Assembly (NCBI GenBank): GCA_941918925.1
Contig: OW799233.1
Location: 44,320,275 to 44,384,274, forward strand
Length of the DNA stretch: 64,000 nt
Source of the DNA: Phyto melanocephala
Lineage: Eukaryota > Arthropoda > Insecta > Diptera > Rhinophoridae
Direction: 5' to 3'
A program made the position numbers and the translations under genes. Below, piece by piece: positions 42,954-53,400 of this stretch; position 1 is the stretch's first letter, and each line of letters opens with the position of its first letter. Below the pieces are notes generated by a model that searched no databases, had not been told where the DNA came from, and was given only the letters and a program-made list of their open reading frames with translations.

Positions 42954-45392
42954 ATGCTTACACTGATACTACGAAATACAAGGTGAGGTTAACGAAAAGA
43001 ATTTAATAGCCATTAACTTATTCTCAATAAAGCGGGTGGTTTACACCCACAAAAAATCAAAACAAATTTTAAACATGTTTATTACATAAATAAATACAGC
43101 CAACGTAAAAACGGCAACAACAAATTATTTAAGTTTTTTTTTTATTGAAATTAAACAAATCTAATTATTTCAGAACTTTTGGTACACATGCGACTAAAAC
43201 TGCTCCTGTGATACGGCACATTAATAAGATTTTAATAGCAAATCGTGGCGAAATTGCCTGTCGTGTCATTAAAACTGCCCGCAAATTAGGTGTACGTACT
43301 GTTGCTGTTTACTCCGATCCCGATGAGGAATCTTTGCACACGCAATATGCCGATGAAGCTTATCGTGTCGGAAAAGCTGCTTCTTCGGCTTCATATTTGC
43401 GTGCTGATCGTATTATAGAAATTGCAAAAAAAGCTGGTTGTCAAGCTATTCACCCTGGTTATGGTTTTCTTTCCGAGTCAGTGGAATTCGCTGAGTTATG
43501 CCAGAAAGAGGGTGTAGTGTTTATGGGCCCACCCAGTTCGGCTATACGTGATATGGGTATAAAAAGCACTAGTAAACATATTATGGACGCAGCTGGAGTG
43601 CCTATTATAAATGGTTATCATGGTGAAGATCAATCAGATGAATGTTTGCAGGCCGAAGCAAAAAAAATTGGCTTTCCATTGATGATTAAGGCTGTGCGTG
43701 GTGGCGGTGGTAAGGGTATGCGCATTGCTGATAAAAAAGAAGATTTTATGACAGCTTTAAACTCGGCCCGTAATGAGTCGCAAAAGTCATTTGGTGATAG
43801 TTCAGTTTTGTTGGAGCGTTATGTGAGATCGCCACGACATGTGGAGGTACAAGTCTTTGCCGATCAATATGGTGATGCGGTCTATTTGTGGGAACGAGAT
43901 TGTTCAGTGCAGAGGCGCCATCAAAAGATTATTGAAGAGGCCCCAGCAGTAAGTGTTATGTATAAGATTCATTAAATTTTCATGGATAAGTGGTTTATTA
44001 TTAAAATTTTGCATTTTAATCTCATTTTGTTATGTTTTTTTAGCCTGGGTTGTCTGAAGAGCTTCGTCGTGAGTTGGGTGAAGCTGCAGTACGTGCTGCC
44101 AAGGCCGTGGGTTATGTGGGCGCTGGTACTGTAGAGTTTATTATGGATAAAGAGGATCTTAGTTTCCATTTTATGGAAATGAACACTCGTCTTCAAGTAG
44201 AGCATCCAATTTCCGAAATGATAACCGGGACTGATTTGGTAGAGTGGCAAATACGTATTGCTGCCGGAGAACCTTTGCCGCTTACTCAAGAGCAAATTAA
44301 ACGTAAGGGCCATGCTTTTGAAGCACGCATTTATGCAGAAAACCCACGAGAAGGGTTTTTGCCCGGTGCAGGTCCCTTGCGTTATTTGGATACACCTCAG
44401 CCCAGTGAAGGTTTGGTACGTGTAGAGACTGGTGTTAGGGAAGGTGATGAGGTATCGGTTCACTATGACCCTATGATTGCTAAATTGGTAGTATGGGGTG
44501 AAAATCGTTCTCAGGCCTTGAACAGTTTAAAAGCACGTTTGGGTGAATATCATGTAAGTTTTAAAGACAACTTTTTCTAAATAATTTAGATTTTATTATT
44601 TGTTTAATTAAAAAGATTACAGGTTTAGAAACAAACATTAATTTTCTAATTGACTTGAGCAGCCATCCTGAATTTCAAGCCGCCAACGTGCACACCGGCT
44701 TTATAGACCAACATTTTGACACATTATTCCCACCTTTAAAAATCCATGATGCTGACTTATGCAAAGCCGCTTTATCCATAGTTTTCAATGAAATTCAAGC
44801 TTTTCAAATCAACAGCATTAATAAATCTGATCCGTTTACGGCTTCGCCAAATTTCCGCCTTAACTACGATTTGATTAGACAGTATCAGTTAAAGGCCAAC
44901 AATAAAATCTACAACGTTTTTTTGAAATATAACAACGATTCAAATTTACAAATAAAAATTGACAATGGTTCTTGGTATGATGTTAAAGCTGACCGTATTT
45001 TCGATGGCAAACGTCTAAAGATCAGATCTAATATTGACAACATTATTTCCACATATAATGCCCATATTGATAAATCGGAAATTACCATATTCTTGGAAGG
45101 TGGTAAGAAATCTTTTGAATTGGTACAACCTAAATTCCTAAATGCTTCCGCTGATCAAATGGATAGTTCCGGGTCCAAGGTAATTGCACCCATGCCAGGT
45201 GTTTTAGAGAAGATTTTAGTTAAGCCTGGAGATGTTGTTAAGAAGGGCGATAGTTTGGCTGTTTTAATTGCCATGAAAATGGAACACATATTGAAGGCTC
45301 CTAAAAATGCTGTGGTCAAGTCTATTGGTGGTGCGGTCGGCTCAAATGTGGCCAAAGGTGCCTCCGTCATTACTTTCGAGGAGGAAAATTAG
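42954..45392 (+). CDS. Mccc1: Methylcrotonoyl-CoA carboxylase subunit alpha, mitochondrial (4 exons)
   Basis: Biotin-carrying subunit of the mitochondrial leucine-breakdown enzyme, which carboxylates biotin with ATP and bicarbonate; the beta subunit (not here) passes the carboxyl to 3-methylcrotonyl-CoA. Coding exons: 42954-42982, 43174-43948, 44044-44553, 44616-45392, giving 696 residues; family members are about 700-725. The start [20 protein letters not shown] fits a mitochondrial presequence, and the biotin carboxylase fold begins at [20 protein letters not shown] (residues 28-47). The ATP-grasp glycine loop ([10 protein letters not shown], 183-192) and [11 protein letters not shown] (313-323) are present. 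The biotinyl domain ends the protein, with the acceptor lysine in AMKMEH at residue 659. All junctions keep frame with GT-AG borders. The intron 3 acceptor is unusual. No lesion seen; probably functional. Confidence 0.96.
44614..44615 (+). other. Mccc1: Non-standard splice acceptor of Mccc1 intron 3
   Basis: The only acceptor that keeps phase is the AG of TTAATTAAAAAG, giving [14 protein letters not shown], which continues the conserved family sequence after GEYH. The better-looking TTACAG seven bases downstream (ending 44622) would put a TAG in frame as the second codon. The intron is 62 bases and lacks a pyrimidine tract next to the used AG. Confidence 0.7.
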
Positions 45393-45568
45393 GAAAAGAC
45401 CGACAAATATGACGACACAAATCACTAATTAGTACCAGAAAGAAATGTTGCATTTATTTTTTGTTTTATTTTGCAAACTTTTTTTGTCTAGTTATTACCT
45501 CGTTAAAAATATGTACATATTGCATTTATTAATTATAGCTTAAAGCTATAAAAACTAATTGTTTTACA

Positions 45569-45574
45569 AATAAA
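45569..45574 (+). terminator. Mccc1: Poly(A) signal of Mccc1
   Basis: AATAAA about 177 bases after the Mccc1 stop codon, followed within 25-35 bases by a T-rich stretch. In such A/T-rich DNA a chance hexamer is possible, but it is the first AATAAA downstream of the gene. Confidence 0.55.
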
Positions 45575-45849
45575 ATTTGTCACATAAAAACATTTTTTTT
45601 TTTTGGAAGCAAAGTCAATATCATAGTAGGTATGATTATGTACTTAACATTATGTTCCCGCGGGATCAAATTTACTATTTCCATACTACACAAATTGGTA
45701 AATGAGAACGATTTTAAGAGAGATATAATCTTGCACGTTACACGCCAGAATTTTTCTTTAGAGTGATCGAGACTATTAGCATATTATTAGGCAAGTCAAT
45801 TTTTTGGTACGCAGTATACGCTTCCATTACAGAACCGATTGTAATTAAA

Positions 45850-46490
45850 AAAATATATACTGAAAATGCAAAATTTTATCTTAATAAAGCTAACCGTATA
45901 AGAGATTCTTATGGAATGTTATTTAGAAATAACTATTTACCAGTTAAAACCAAATTATTGATTTATAAAACTAGTATTAGACCCATTTTAATTTATGCCT
46001 TTCCAATCTGGTTTACCTTGTCACCTGCTCTAATGAAAAATTTTTAAATCGTAGAACGTAAGGTTCTTAGACTCTGTATAAACAAGCATTATGAAGAGGA
46101 AAATAAACGCTTTTCAAATAATTTTATTTATGATATGGCTAAAATTGAACCTTTAGCATGTTACGCGTTTATTAATAAATTGCAATTCAATGACAAGTTT
46201 TTGATCAAGCATATTATTCATGAGCAGTCCAATTTAAATTGGTCAAATACGATTTATTTATCTCCGTTGGAATACTTGGAAAACGAGATTTTAAGTTATA
46301 ACAATCTTATGTCAAAATTTTTTATTTCCACCTTAACATTGAAAGACAAAAAAATAATCAGCTGGGCTGGCACCGCCACCTGTATAAGTGTATGCTGGAA
46401 ACTAGATGAAAGGACGGCCTGATTGCCCTTATGCGATAATGATAATGGCAATGCCGCGAGCTATTGATCGGATCAAATCTGAATTACGAC
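45850..46490 (+). mobile_element. 5'-truncated jockey-type LINE fragment
   Basis: The frame from about 45850 reads NKANRIRDSYGMLFRNNYLP, VKTKLLIYKTSIRPILIYAF and PIWFTLSPALMKNF, then a TAA. It continues in the same frame as IVERKVLRLCINKHYEEENK and FIYDMAKIEPLACYAFINKL to a stop at 46422. This is the C-terminal part of a jockey/CR1-like reverse transcriptase (usual KLLIYK..IRPIL.YA.P.W). It lies within 500 bases of the Mccc1 stop, in the same orientation; the 3' end was not precisely fixed. Confidence 0.7.
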
Positions 46491-46659
46491 TCCTAATTTA
46501 AAGTTAAATTTCACATTTTTTTGTGCTAATTTTGTTTTTTTCTTTTTTTTTAAATTATGCTAACAATTGTTGCCCCCTATTTCTTACGTTGTATTTGTTA
46601 TATGAATTAAACTACTCACCGAAAACATTTTGCAGTAGTTCAAAGTCAATAATATTTTT

Positions 46660-46862
46660 TATGACTTCTAAATGAATAGTGCAAGAAAAGGCATGCCTCC
46701 CTAATGAAAAATAGTTTGTCACCTAATTCATAGGTATTTTTAATGGAGTGCAGCTTATTAATATATACATATAAATATATGATCTCCACTGACACGTTAA
46801 TGTTAAAATCATGCATGTTTTACCTAAATCGAACCACTTCGTCATGAGTCGAGCCCCCCTGC
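46660..46862 (+). mobile_element. CCCAGCAAA MITE, internal fragment
   Basis: Shares TGGAGTGCAGCTTATTAA, ATGATCTCCACTGACACG, TTAATGTTAAAATCATG and ACCACTTCGTCATGAG with the family reference, in order. Both termini are missing. Confidence 0.55.
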
Positions 46863-47081
46863 ATTCACTGGCTACAAACAACTTTTAAGTTTTTCTCGGG
46901 CTTGAAATTTGATTTTTTGCTAGCCTCTGCTTTTATAAATTTTCGTTCTTTTGAAATAATAATTTTTGTGGATTTTCGTGATGGAATTTGTTCGTTACTC
47001 TATTTTAAATATTAAATAACTCTGAAAATTCACAATTTGCTGAATATTTAAACTCAAATTACCTACATACATACATACATA

Positions 47082-47411
47082 CCTAGCAAAAAAAATTGGA
47101 AGTAGTGCAAAGCGAATTACATTTACAAGACTTCTAAATCAATTGTGTAAAAGCATTAATTCTAAATGACTTCTTAACTGCAAAATAATGGCAACATCAT
47201 GCAAAATATCTTAAAGAATTCATGTAAACAAACAAATTTAACACATGAAATATCCGATACTTTTCAGTTCATTAAAATATTCATGTAAACACATGATCTC
47301 CAATGACACGCTAATGTTAAAATCATTAGTGTTTTCACCTAAATTTAATCACTTCGTCACCAGTTAAATCCCTGCAAAATCACTTTTTTTGTCATAGATT
47401 TTTTTGCTGGG
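47082..47411 (+). mobile_element. CCCAGCAAA MITE, plus copy with internal deletion
   Basis: Ends CCTAGCAAAAAAAATTGG and ATTTTTTTGCTGGG, 330 bases. About 70 bases present in the reference copy (around TCATAAATGATGTGC) are missing. It sits in a TACATACATA microsatellite with TA next to each end. Confidence 0.7.
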
Positions 47412-48290
47412 TATGTATGTATATTAAACATTAGAAATGTGTAAAAACTTGAATAAGGAAGCAAACATATTGATGCACTTACCATTTTGAGCATATTTCT
47501 TTAAAAAAAACAACAGAAATTACACTTATTAATGCAATATTTTCAAACACAACTAATTTTATCTCGCAGTCACACAATGTGGAACAATCTTCCGTTAAAA
47601 AACAAACAATAATTTTAACAACAAGAAACTGTGTTGCCAATACGTGCAGAATATATTTATGGAATGAAAGTTATTTTAACACCTAGAATTTTCTAGGTTA
47701 TAAACACTAGCCAATTTTTTTTTATTTAAACTCTATTTTATTTATTTACTTTTATGTATAACATTTATTTGTTTTTTTCCTCCTTATCAAGTTTTTATGA
47801 TTTTTTATTTATTTTTTCATTAATATTAATAAGTATGTTTTATATTTTTCTTTTATAAAGCGTAGTAATAATCATTTTGTTTTTTTATATATGTAGTTTT
47901 TATATTTTTATTTCTTTTCTTATTTAACATAATAAACTAATTATAATAATATAAGATTTTTTTATTACTATTATTATATTTTTGTTTTTATATATATGTT
48001 TTATTTATAAAAAAATAATAAAAATTTTTTTGTTTCCTATTTATGTTTAATTTTTTTTAATTCATAATAAATTATAATTCAAATTAAAATAAGTGTTCAG
48101 TTGTATTTTTATTATGTTTATAAAATGTTAAAAAAAAAAATTAAAAAATATCGTGTATGTTTGTTGTCGTGTATTTCCGTATTATTTAAGAAGATTTTTC
48201 GAAGGTATTACGTGGTGTCTAAAAAGAAACCACTTACTTAAAAGGTTTAGTAATTTATGCATTAAAAAATAACGGAAATTAATTTTAAAT
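47412..48290. other. No gene seen; very AT-rich intergenic DNA
   Basis: Almost pure A/T from about 47700 to 48170. No coding similarity or element ends detected. Confidence 0.4.
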
Positions 48291-48400
48291 ATAAAACATT
48301 TCGATATCCTACTAATATAGGTATAATAAATTTGAATGTTTGTTACACGCATAAACGGCTGAACGGAACTAAATGAAATTTGGCGCACAAAAATTAAATA
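48291..48400 (+). repeat. Insect-type dispersed repeat motif
   Basis: ATCCTACTAATATAGGTATA, AATGTTTGTTACACGCATAA and ACGGCTGAACGGAACTAAAT, then GAAATTTGGCGCAC. From memory this closely resembles a widespread insect repeat reading CCTACTAATATTATAAATG, CACGCAAAAACTACTGAACG and GAAATTTGGTA. Which mobile element it comes from I cannot say. Weaker partial repetition follows near 48520. Confidence 0.45.
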
Positions 48401-48569
48401 ATCTAACGTCGCCTATAGAAGTATTTTGTTATAAATATTTGCATTAAATCGTATCCCAGTAATTTAATAAATAGAAATGTTTGCATGTTTAAATATTTTG
48501 ATATTTTTACTAAATCACTCAAAAAATAACTGAACGGACTTAAATGAAAAAAATCAACAAATTATGTAT

Positions 48570-50419
48570 GTGCAATAGAGGTACAACCAAAATAAGGCCC
48601 TATCACCATGCTATAACCGATGTTGTGCTGAAACCGAAAAATATTTCATTCGGAACAAAAACGTTCCGCGTCAAAGCCGATTTCTGAATGCCCTTTAAGA
48701 TTTTTGTTTTTATTTTTTCAAAATTTTTTCTTTAATAATTATTTAACTATTTACATTTTTTAATGTAATTATATGATTATAATCAAAATCACAATCTAAA
48801 AACTATCTTTGTTAAGTGAAATTAACTTAAGAAAAGTAACGATTTGTGCCCAACTCTACTCTCTTCCTCACTCAACAAACTTTAATTTTAACGTGTAAGA
48901 GCTGTTACATATATGTATGTATCTCGTTTGACGTCTTTAAGTGTTCACATACATAGTAAATTTGTAAAATTAATCGCCTTTTTCACATACTTATATATTA
49001 CATATGGACCATGTTTGACACCAGGTTTTTCTATAGTTTGTTTAAGATCGGGTGAGAATTGAAGCGGAAAAGTTTCAACGGTTGAATGAAAACGTTTCAA
49101 CATGAATGAATAGTGCTGCAGGAAACTTTTGGCGAAAAATGTTCTGACAAAAATTTTGTTCAAAATATATGTATGAGAGAATATTGTTCAATTCACAACC
49201 TCGTATTGTATTCTATATCGTCTATTGAAATACAGTTTTAGATAATTTATTTGTGAACAAAATTCCTGTTGTATCGTTGTATGCTTGTATTGCTAAATGT
49301 CAAATAATATTAACCGTCAGATAAATAAAAATCAGGAATTGGAAAGTTGATCAAATCTTACTTCTGCAGAGATACAAAAAATATTTTCAAAAATTTTGTT
49401 TGTAAAATTTTTTAGCAAACATAAAAAATATCAACAAAACCATTTATTCAAATGTTTCAATGGAAATTACCAACAACAAGCATACAATACTGTTAAGACA
49501 TACACAAATAGTACCAATACAACTAGGGTTGTGAATTGAATTTATGTCTTGCTACCCCGACATATTCAAACATTCATCACTTTTCTGTATTCCCAGCAAA
49601 ATTAAATTGTTTGGAAATTGTAACAGAAGTGTTGTTTGTACCTGTTTTGTATTTCGAGTGAAATCAAATTGTTCAGAATTGTAATTATTGTGCTGGTTTT
49701 TGACAGCGATTCTTAAAAAAAATCCCAAAAGAGATGTTTTTTTTAATTATCGGATTTCTAGACAAATTTCTAAAAGAAAAAAAAAATTTTAAAATAATTG
49801 CCATTTATTGAGGTTTTTTTTTAAATTTTAAAAAAATATATGGTGTTTTGTAAATAACTGGCATTTTGAAAAGTTTTATTTATGTACATATATGTATTTT
49901 TGAAGATTCGATATTGAATATTTTATTGTTCGTGATTTAGTAATTGTATTGGGTATTATCATTCTTAAAATTATCTAAAATGCAATTTTTCCTCAGCCCT
50001 TGTCAACGAAAATATGCATACATGTGCAGAAATTTCATTTAAAATTTATGATTTCTTATATTTTTTTTCCAAGGAAAGAATGAAAATTAAAAGAAATAAA
50101 ATAGTATGATTTTTTTTAGAAGTTTATTTTTTTTTTTGTTGTTGTGGTGTTTTATTATGTTTATATTTTTTGTTTTTGTTGTTGTTTTCATATAATTTTA
50201 TAAATTAATAATAATTATTTTATAATATTGATTAATTTTTATTTATTTTTCTTGATTTTTATTATATTTTATTAATTAATTCTTAAGTAAAAAATATTTT
50301 TAATTTTTTTTTTTTTTATTTTTTTATTATTATTTTAAAAAGTTTTTTCTTTTATTTTATTTTTTCGGTTTTTCTTTTTTATATAATTTAAATAATATTT
50401 CAATATTTTTAAACTTCAT
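48570..50419. other. No gene seen; probable faf 3' UTR at right end
   Basis: On the minus strand the sequence just below 50420 follows the faf stop and contains many AATAAA hexamers (for example 50351-50361 read in reverse), so part is likely its 3' UTR. Near 49508 a 30-base stretch (ACAACTAGGGTTGTGAATTG) is shared with 13551. Nothing else recognised. Confidence 0.4.
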
Positions 50420-53400
50420 CTACGTTTTTGTTGTTCTATTAAGTTGCTGCTGCTGCTGTTGATGTATTTCCGAAGTCGAAGAATTCGACGAATTAGTACC
50501 CACTAAAATGTGTTGCTGTTGGTCGTTTGTTGTTGTAGTATTTACAGTTTGTTGTTGTTGTTGTTGTTGTGTATCAGCAGTACTATTTGTGGTTGTCATC
50601 GTTGTTGTTGTTGTTGTGTTTAATACATTTAAAATATTTAAATCATTGTCCTTGCTTGTATTACCAATTAAAGTTGTCATTGCTGCTGGTGTTGTTGTCT
50701 CTGAACTAATGACGCCGCTGACTGACTGTAGAGGAAGAATCAGAAAAAGCGATAATCAATTATTTATTTCTTAACACAATTGTCTATTGATTATTTCAAC
50801 ATAAAATGTTTTATAATTATTTTGTTTTATAAATTAGAAAAAATGCCAAGCGCAACAGTGAAAATAAGCGAGTATTTTTGAAATAATGATTTCTTTTTAG
50901 TGAAATTTGATGAAGCTATTTGAATTGATTTTTTAAAGTGTAAGTTTTTTGTGTATTTTTTTTTGCAGTGTAATTTGTAAATATTAATAAAAGAAATTAT
51001 ATAAAACTAGTAAAATTTCAAGCCGTTGCAATTTTTAGTAAGTTGCTTGCTACAAAAGAATGAAGTGATAATAAAATTAACATTTAAAGAATTTGATTAA
51101 AAAATTGTTGTGTTACTACACAATTAAATAATAAATACATTTTAACAGATAAAATATTATTTAAAAATAAATCTTTTATCGCATGTACATATAAAAGAAT
51201 ATCTGCTGAGAATTGTATGTATGAACAATTTAAAGATTTTTTCATTCGAAACGAATATTTTTCGAAAATATACCAAAACAAAATTAAAATTTTAATGGTA
51301 TTTTTCTGCAATAGAGTGGCTTAACTTTGTTGTCAATTTCGCACTTTCTTTTTTAACTGAATTGATAAATCGTTCTCAAGTTATGCTCTTCAGCTGCGGT
51401 CAAAATAATAGCAACAACTTAAAAGTTTTAATAAATCTATTAACATTTTTATTTATTTATTTAACTTTAATAATTTTTTTTTATGATTTCACCCAAAATG
51501 CAACAAAAAATCCTGTGATGTACATATGTGATTTATTACAATAACAAGAAATATTTGTTATAATAAAAAACTTATATTTATTCGAACTTTTTCATTGTTC
51601 GGTGTCTATCGCCGTAATAGTAATTAGAAGTGAAAAACAAGTAAAAGTGAATATTCGACCGTGCCGAATCTGATAATACCCTTCAGGTATAATGACCACA
51701 TCGTAGCTTATCCTATTTTTCGCCAATATCTTCACATAATTAACTGAATTATACTAGTAAAGTCCTTTTATTTGAAAAAATTTCTCTCCAATTTTGTTTC
51801 AGGCGACGTCCAAAATTTTCACATATCTATTAAGGCATATCATATACAGTGAAACTTCGATATTACGAACTTCGTTTTAACGAAAAACTCAATATAACGA
51901 ATTTTTAGCTGAGTCCCTTGAAAAAACCTTTTTACTGCAAAGTTTTTCATGCAAAAATGCTCTATAGCTATAACGAAGAAATTCGGAGCTATAAAGCCTC
52001 TATATAGCGAAGTATTTTTTCAAAAACCTCTATACAACGAAATTATAATTGAGAAATACTATGTATTTTATAACATTTTAAGTGTGTAAGCCATTAAAAT
52101 CCCGTTATCAATAGCCTCTACATAACGAAGTCTTGAACTATAGCCTCCATACAATGAAGTTAGAATAAAGCAAAATTAAATTTTAAGCAAAACGGGAAAG
52201 TCCCTTTTAAAAACAACGAAAGGTACATAAATGTCTTTGCATATGTAAAGCGCCACAAATGTAGTCAGTTCTGTTTTGGTTCTTTGCCAAAATGAAAAAT
52301 GAGTGTATTAAAGCGTAAATCAATTTCTATACGAGAAAAAATTTCTATAATTGATGCTGTTGATCGTGGTGACAAATCTAAGCAAGAAATTGCTAAACAA
52401 TTTAATACATATAGCATCTTTCGAAAAAAATATTGATGGTTGCATTCTAAACTTGCGTAAACAAACAAAAATTACACAATTGGGTGATTCACAAGGTGTC
52501 TTATCATGTCATATTTTCATATTTTAAAATTTTACAATGGTTTAAAAGTGTTGTTGTTGCTTTTCAAACAAAAAGTGTCTTATAATAATTATATATTATA
52601 ACTTTGTACGCTATGGGCCAATTCAAAGTGGTTGCATATAAGTCATATTTGTACTAAAGGGTGTTTTTTTTTTGCTAGATAGAACTTTAAATTGTAAAAA
52701 GTAAGACAAAAAATTAAATTTTGATGAAATATTTTTTTTTATCGTTTCAGTATACTCTGACAAATCATCATGAATAGACTCACGCTTGAACAACGCTACG
52801 AAATTATCCAAATTTACTTTGAAAATCAGTCGTCGATTCGCGCAACTTATAGACGACTTCGTCATTTTTATGGCGTACATAATCGTCCATCTGAACAAGC
52901 CATTCGTCGAACTGTGGATAGATTTCGTACCACATACTCTCTAGAGGATGCAATAACACCAACACGTCGAAGGAATGTGCGTACTGAAGAGAATATCGCC
53001 GCTGTAAACGAAAGTGTGGAAGAAGATCCAAATTTATCGATTCGTCGTCGGTCGCAGGAATTGGGGCTCTGTCCGTCCACTACGTGGAAAATTTTGCGCA
53101 AAGATATCGGCCTACACCCGTATAAGATCCAGCTGGTGCAGGAATTGAAGCCACGAGACCATTATATGCGTCGTTCTTTCGCCGATTGGGCTCTAGAGCA
53201 GTTGGCAACTGACCCGTTGTTTTATCGCAAAATTGTGTTCAGCGATGAGGCGCATTTTTGGCTTAACGGGTTTGTTAATAAGCAAAATTGCCGCATATGG
53301 AGCGAGACCAATCCACAAGAGACCCTACAGACTCCATTACATCCAGAAAAATGCACCGTTTGGTGCGGTTTTCACGCTGGTGGCATCATCGGACCTTATT

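Noticed and set aside
43972..44463. 163-residue frame on the minus strand over Mccc1
   Set aside because: It lies opposite a conserved exon, has no family similarity, and is explained by codon use of the true gene.
44623..44660. Mccc1 exon 4 starting after TTACAG at 44622
   Set aside because: It gives GTT TAG in the phase set by exon 3 and loses the conserved GLETNINFL stretch, so the upstream AG was chosen.
50508..50774. 88-residue plus-strand frame with cysteine and valine runs
   Set aside because: Complement of the last faf exon and its acceptor; the minus-strand reading joins in phase to the upstream faf exon.
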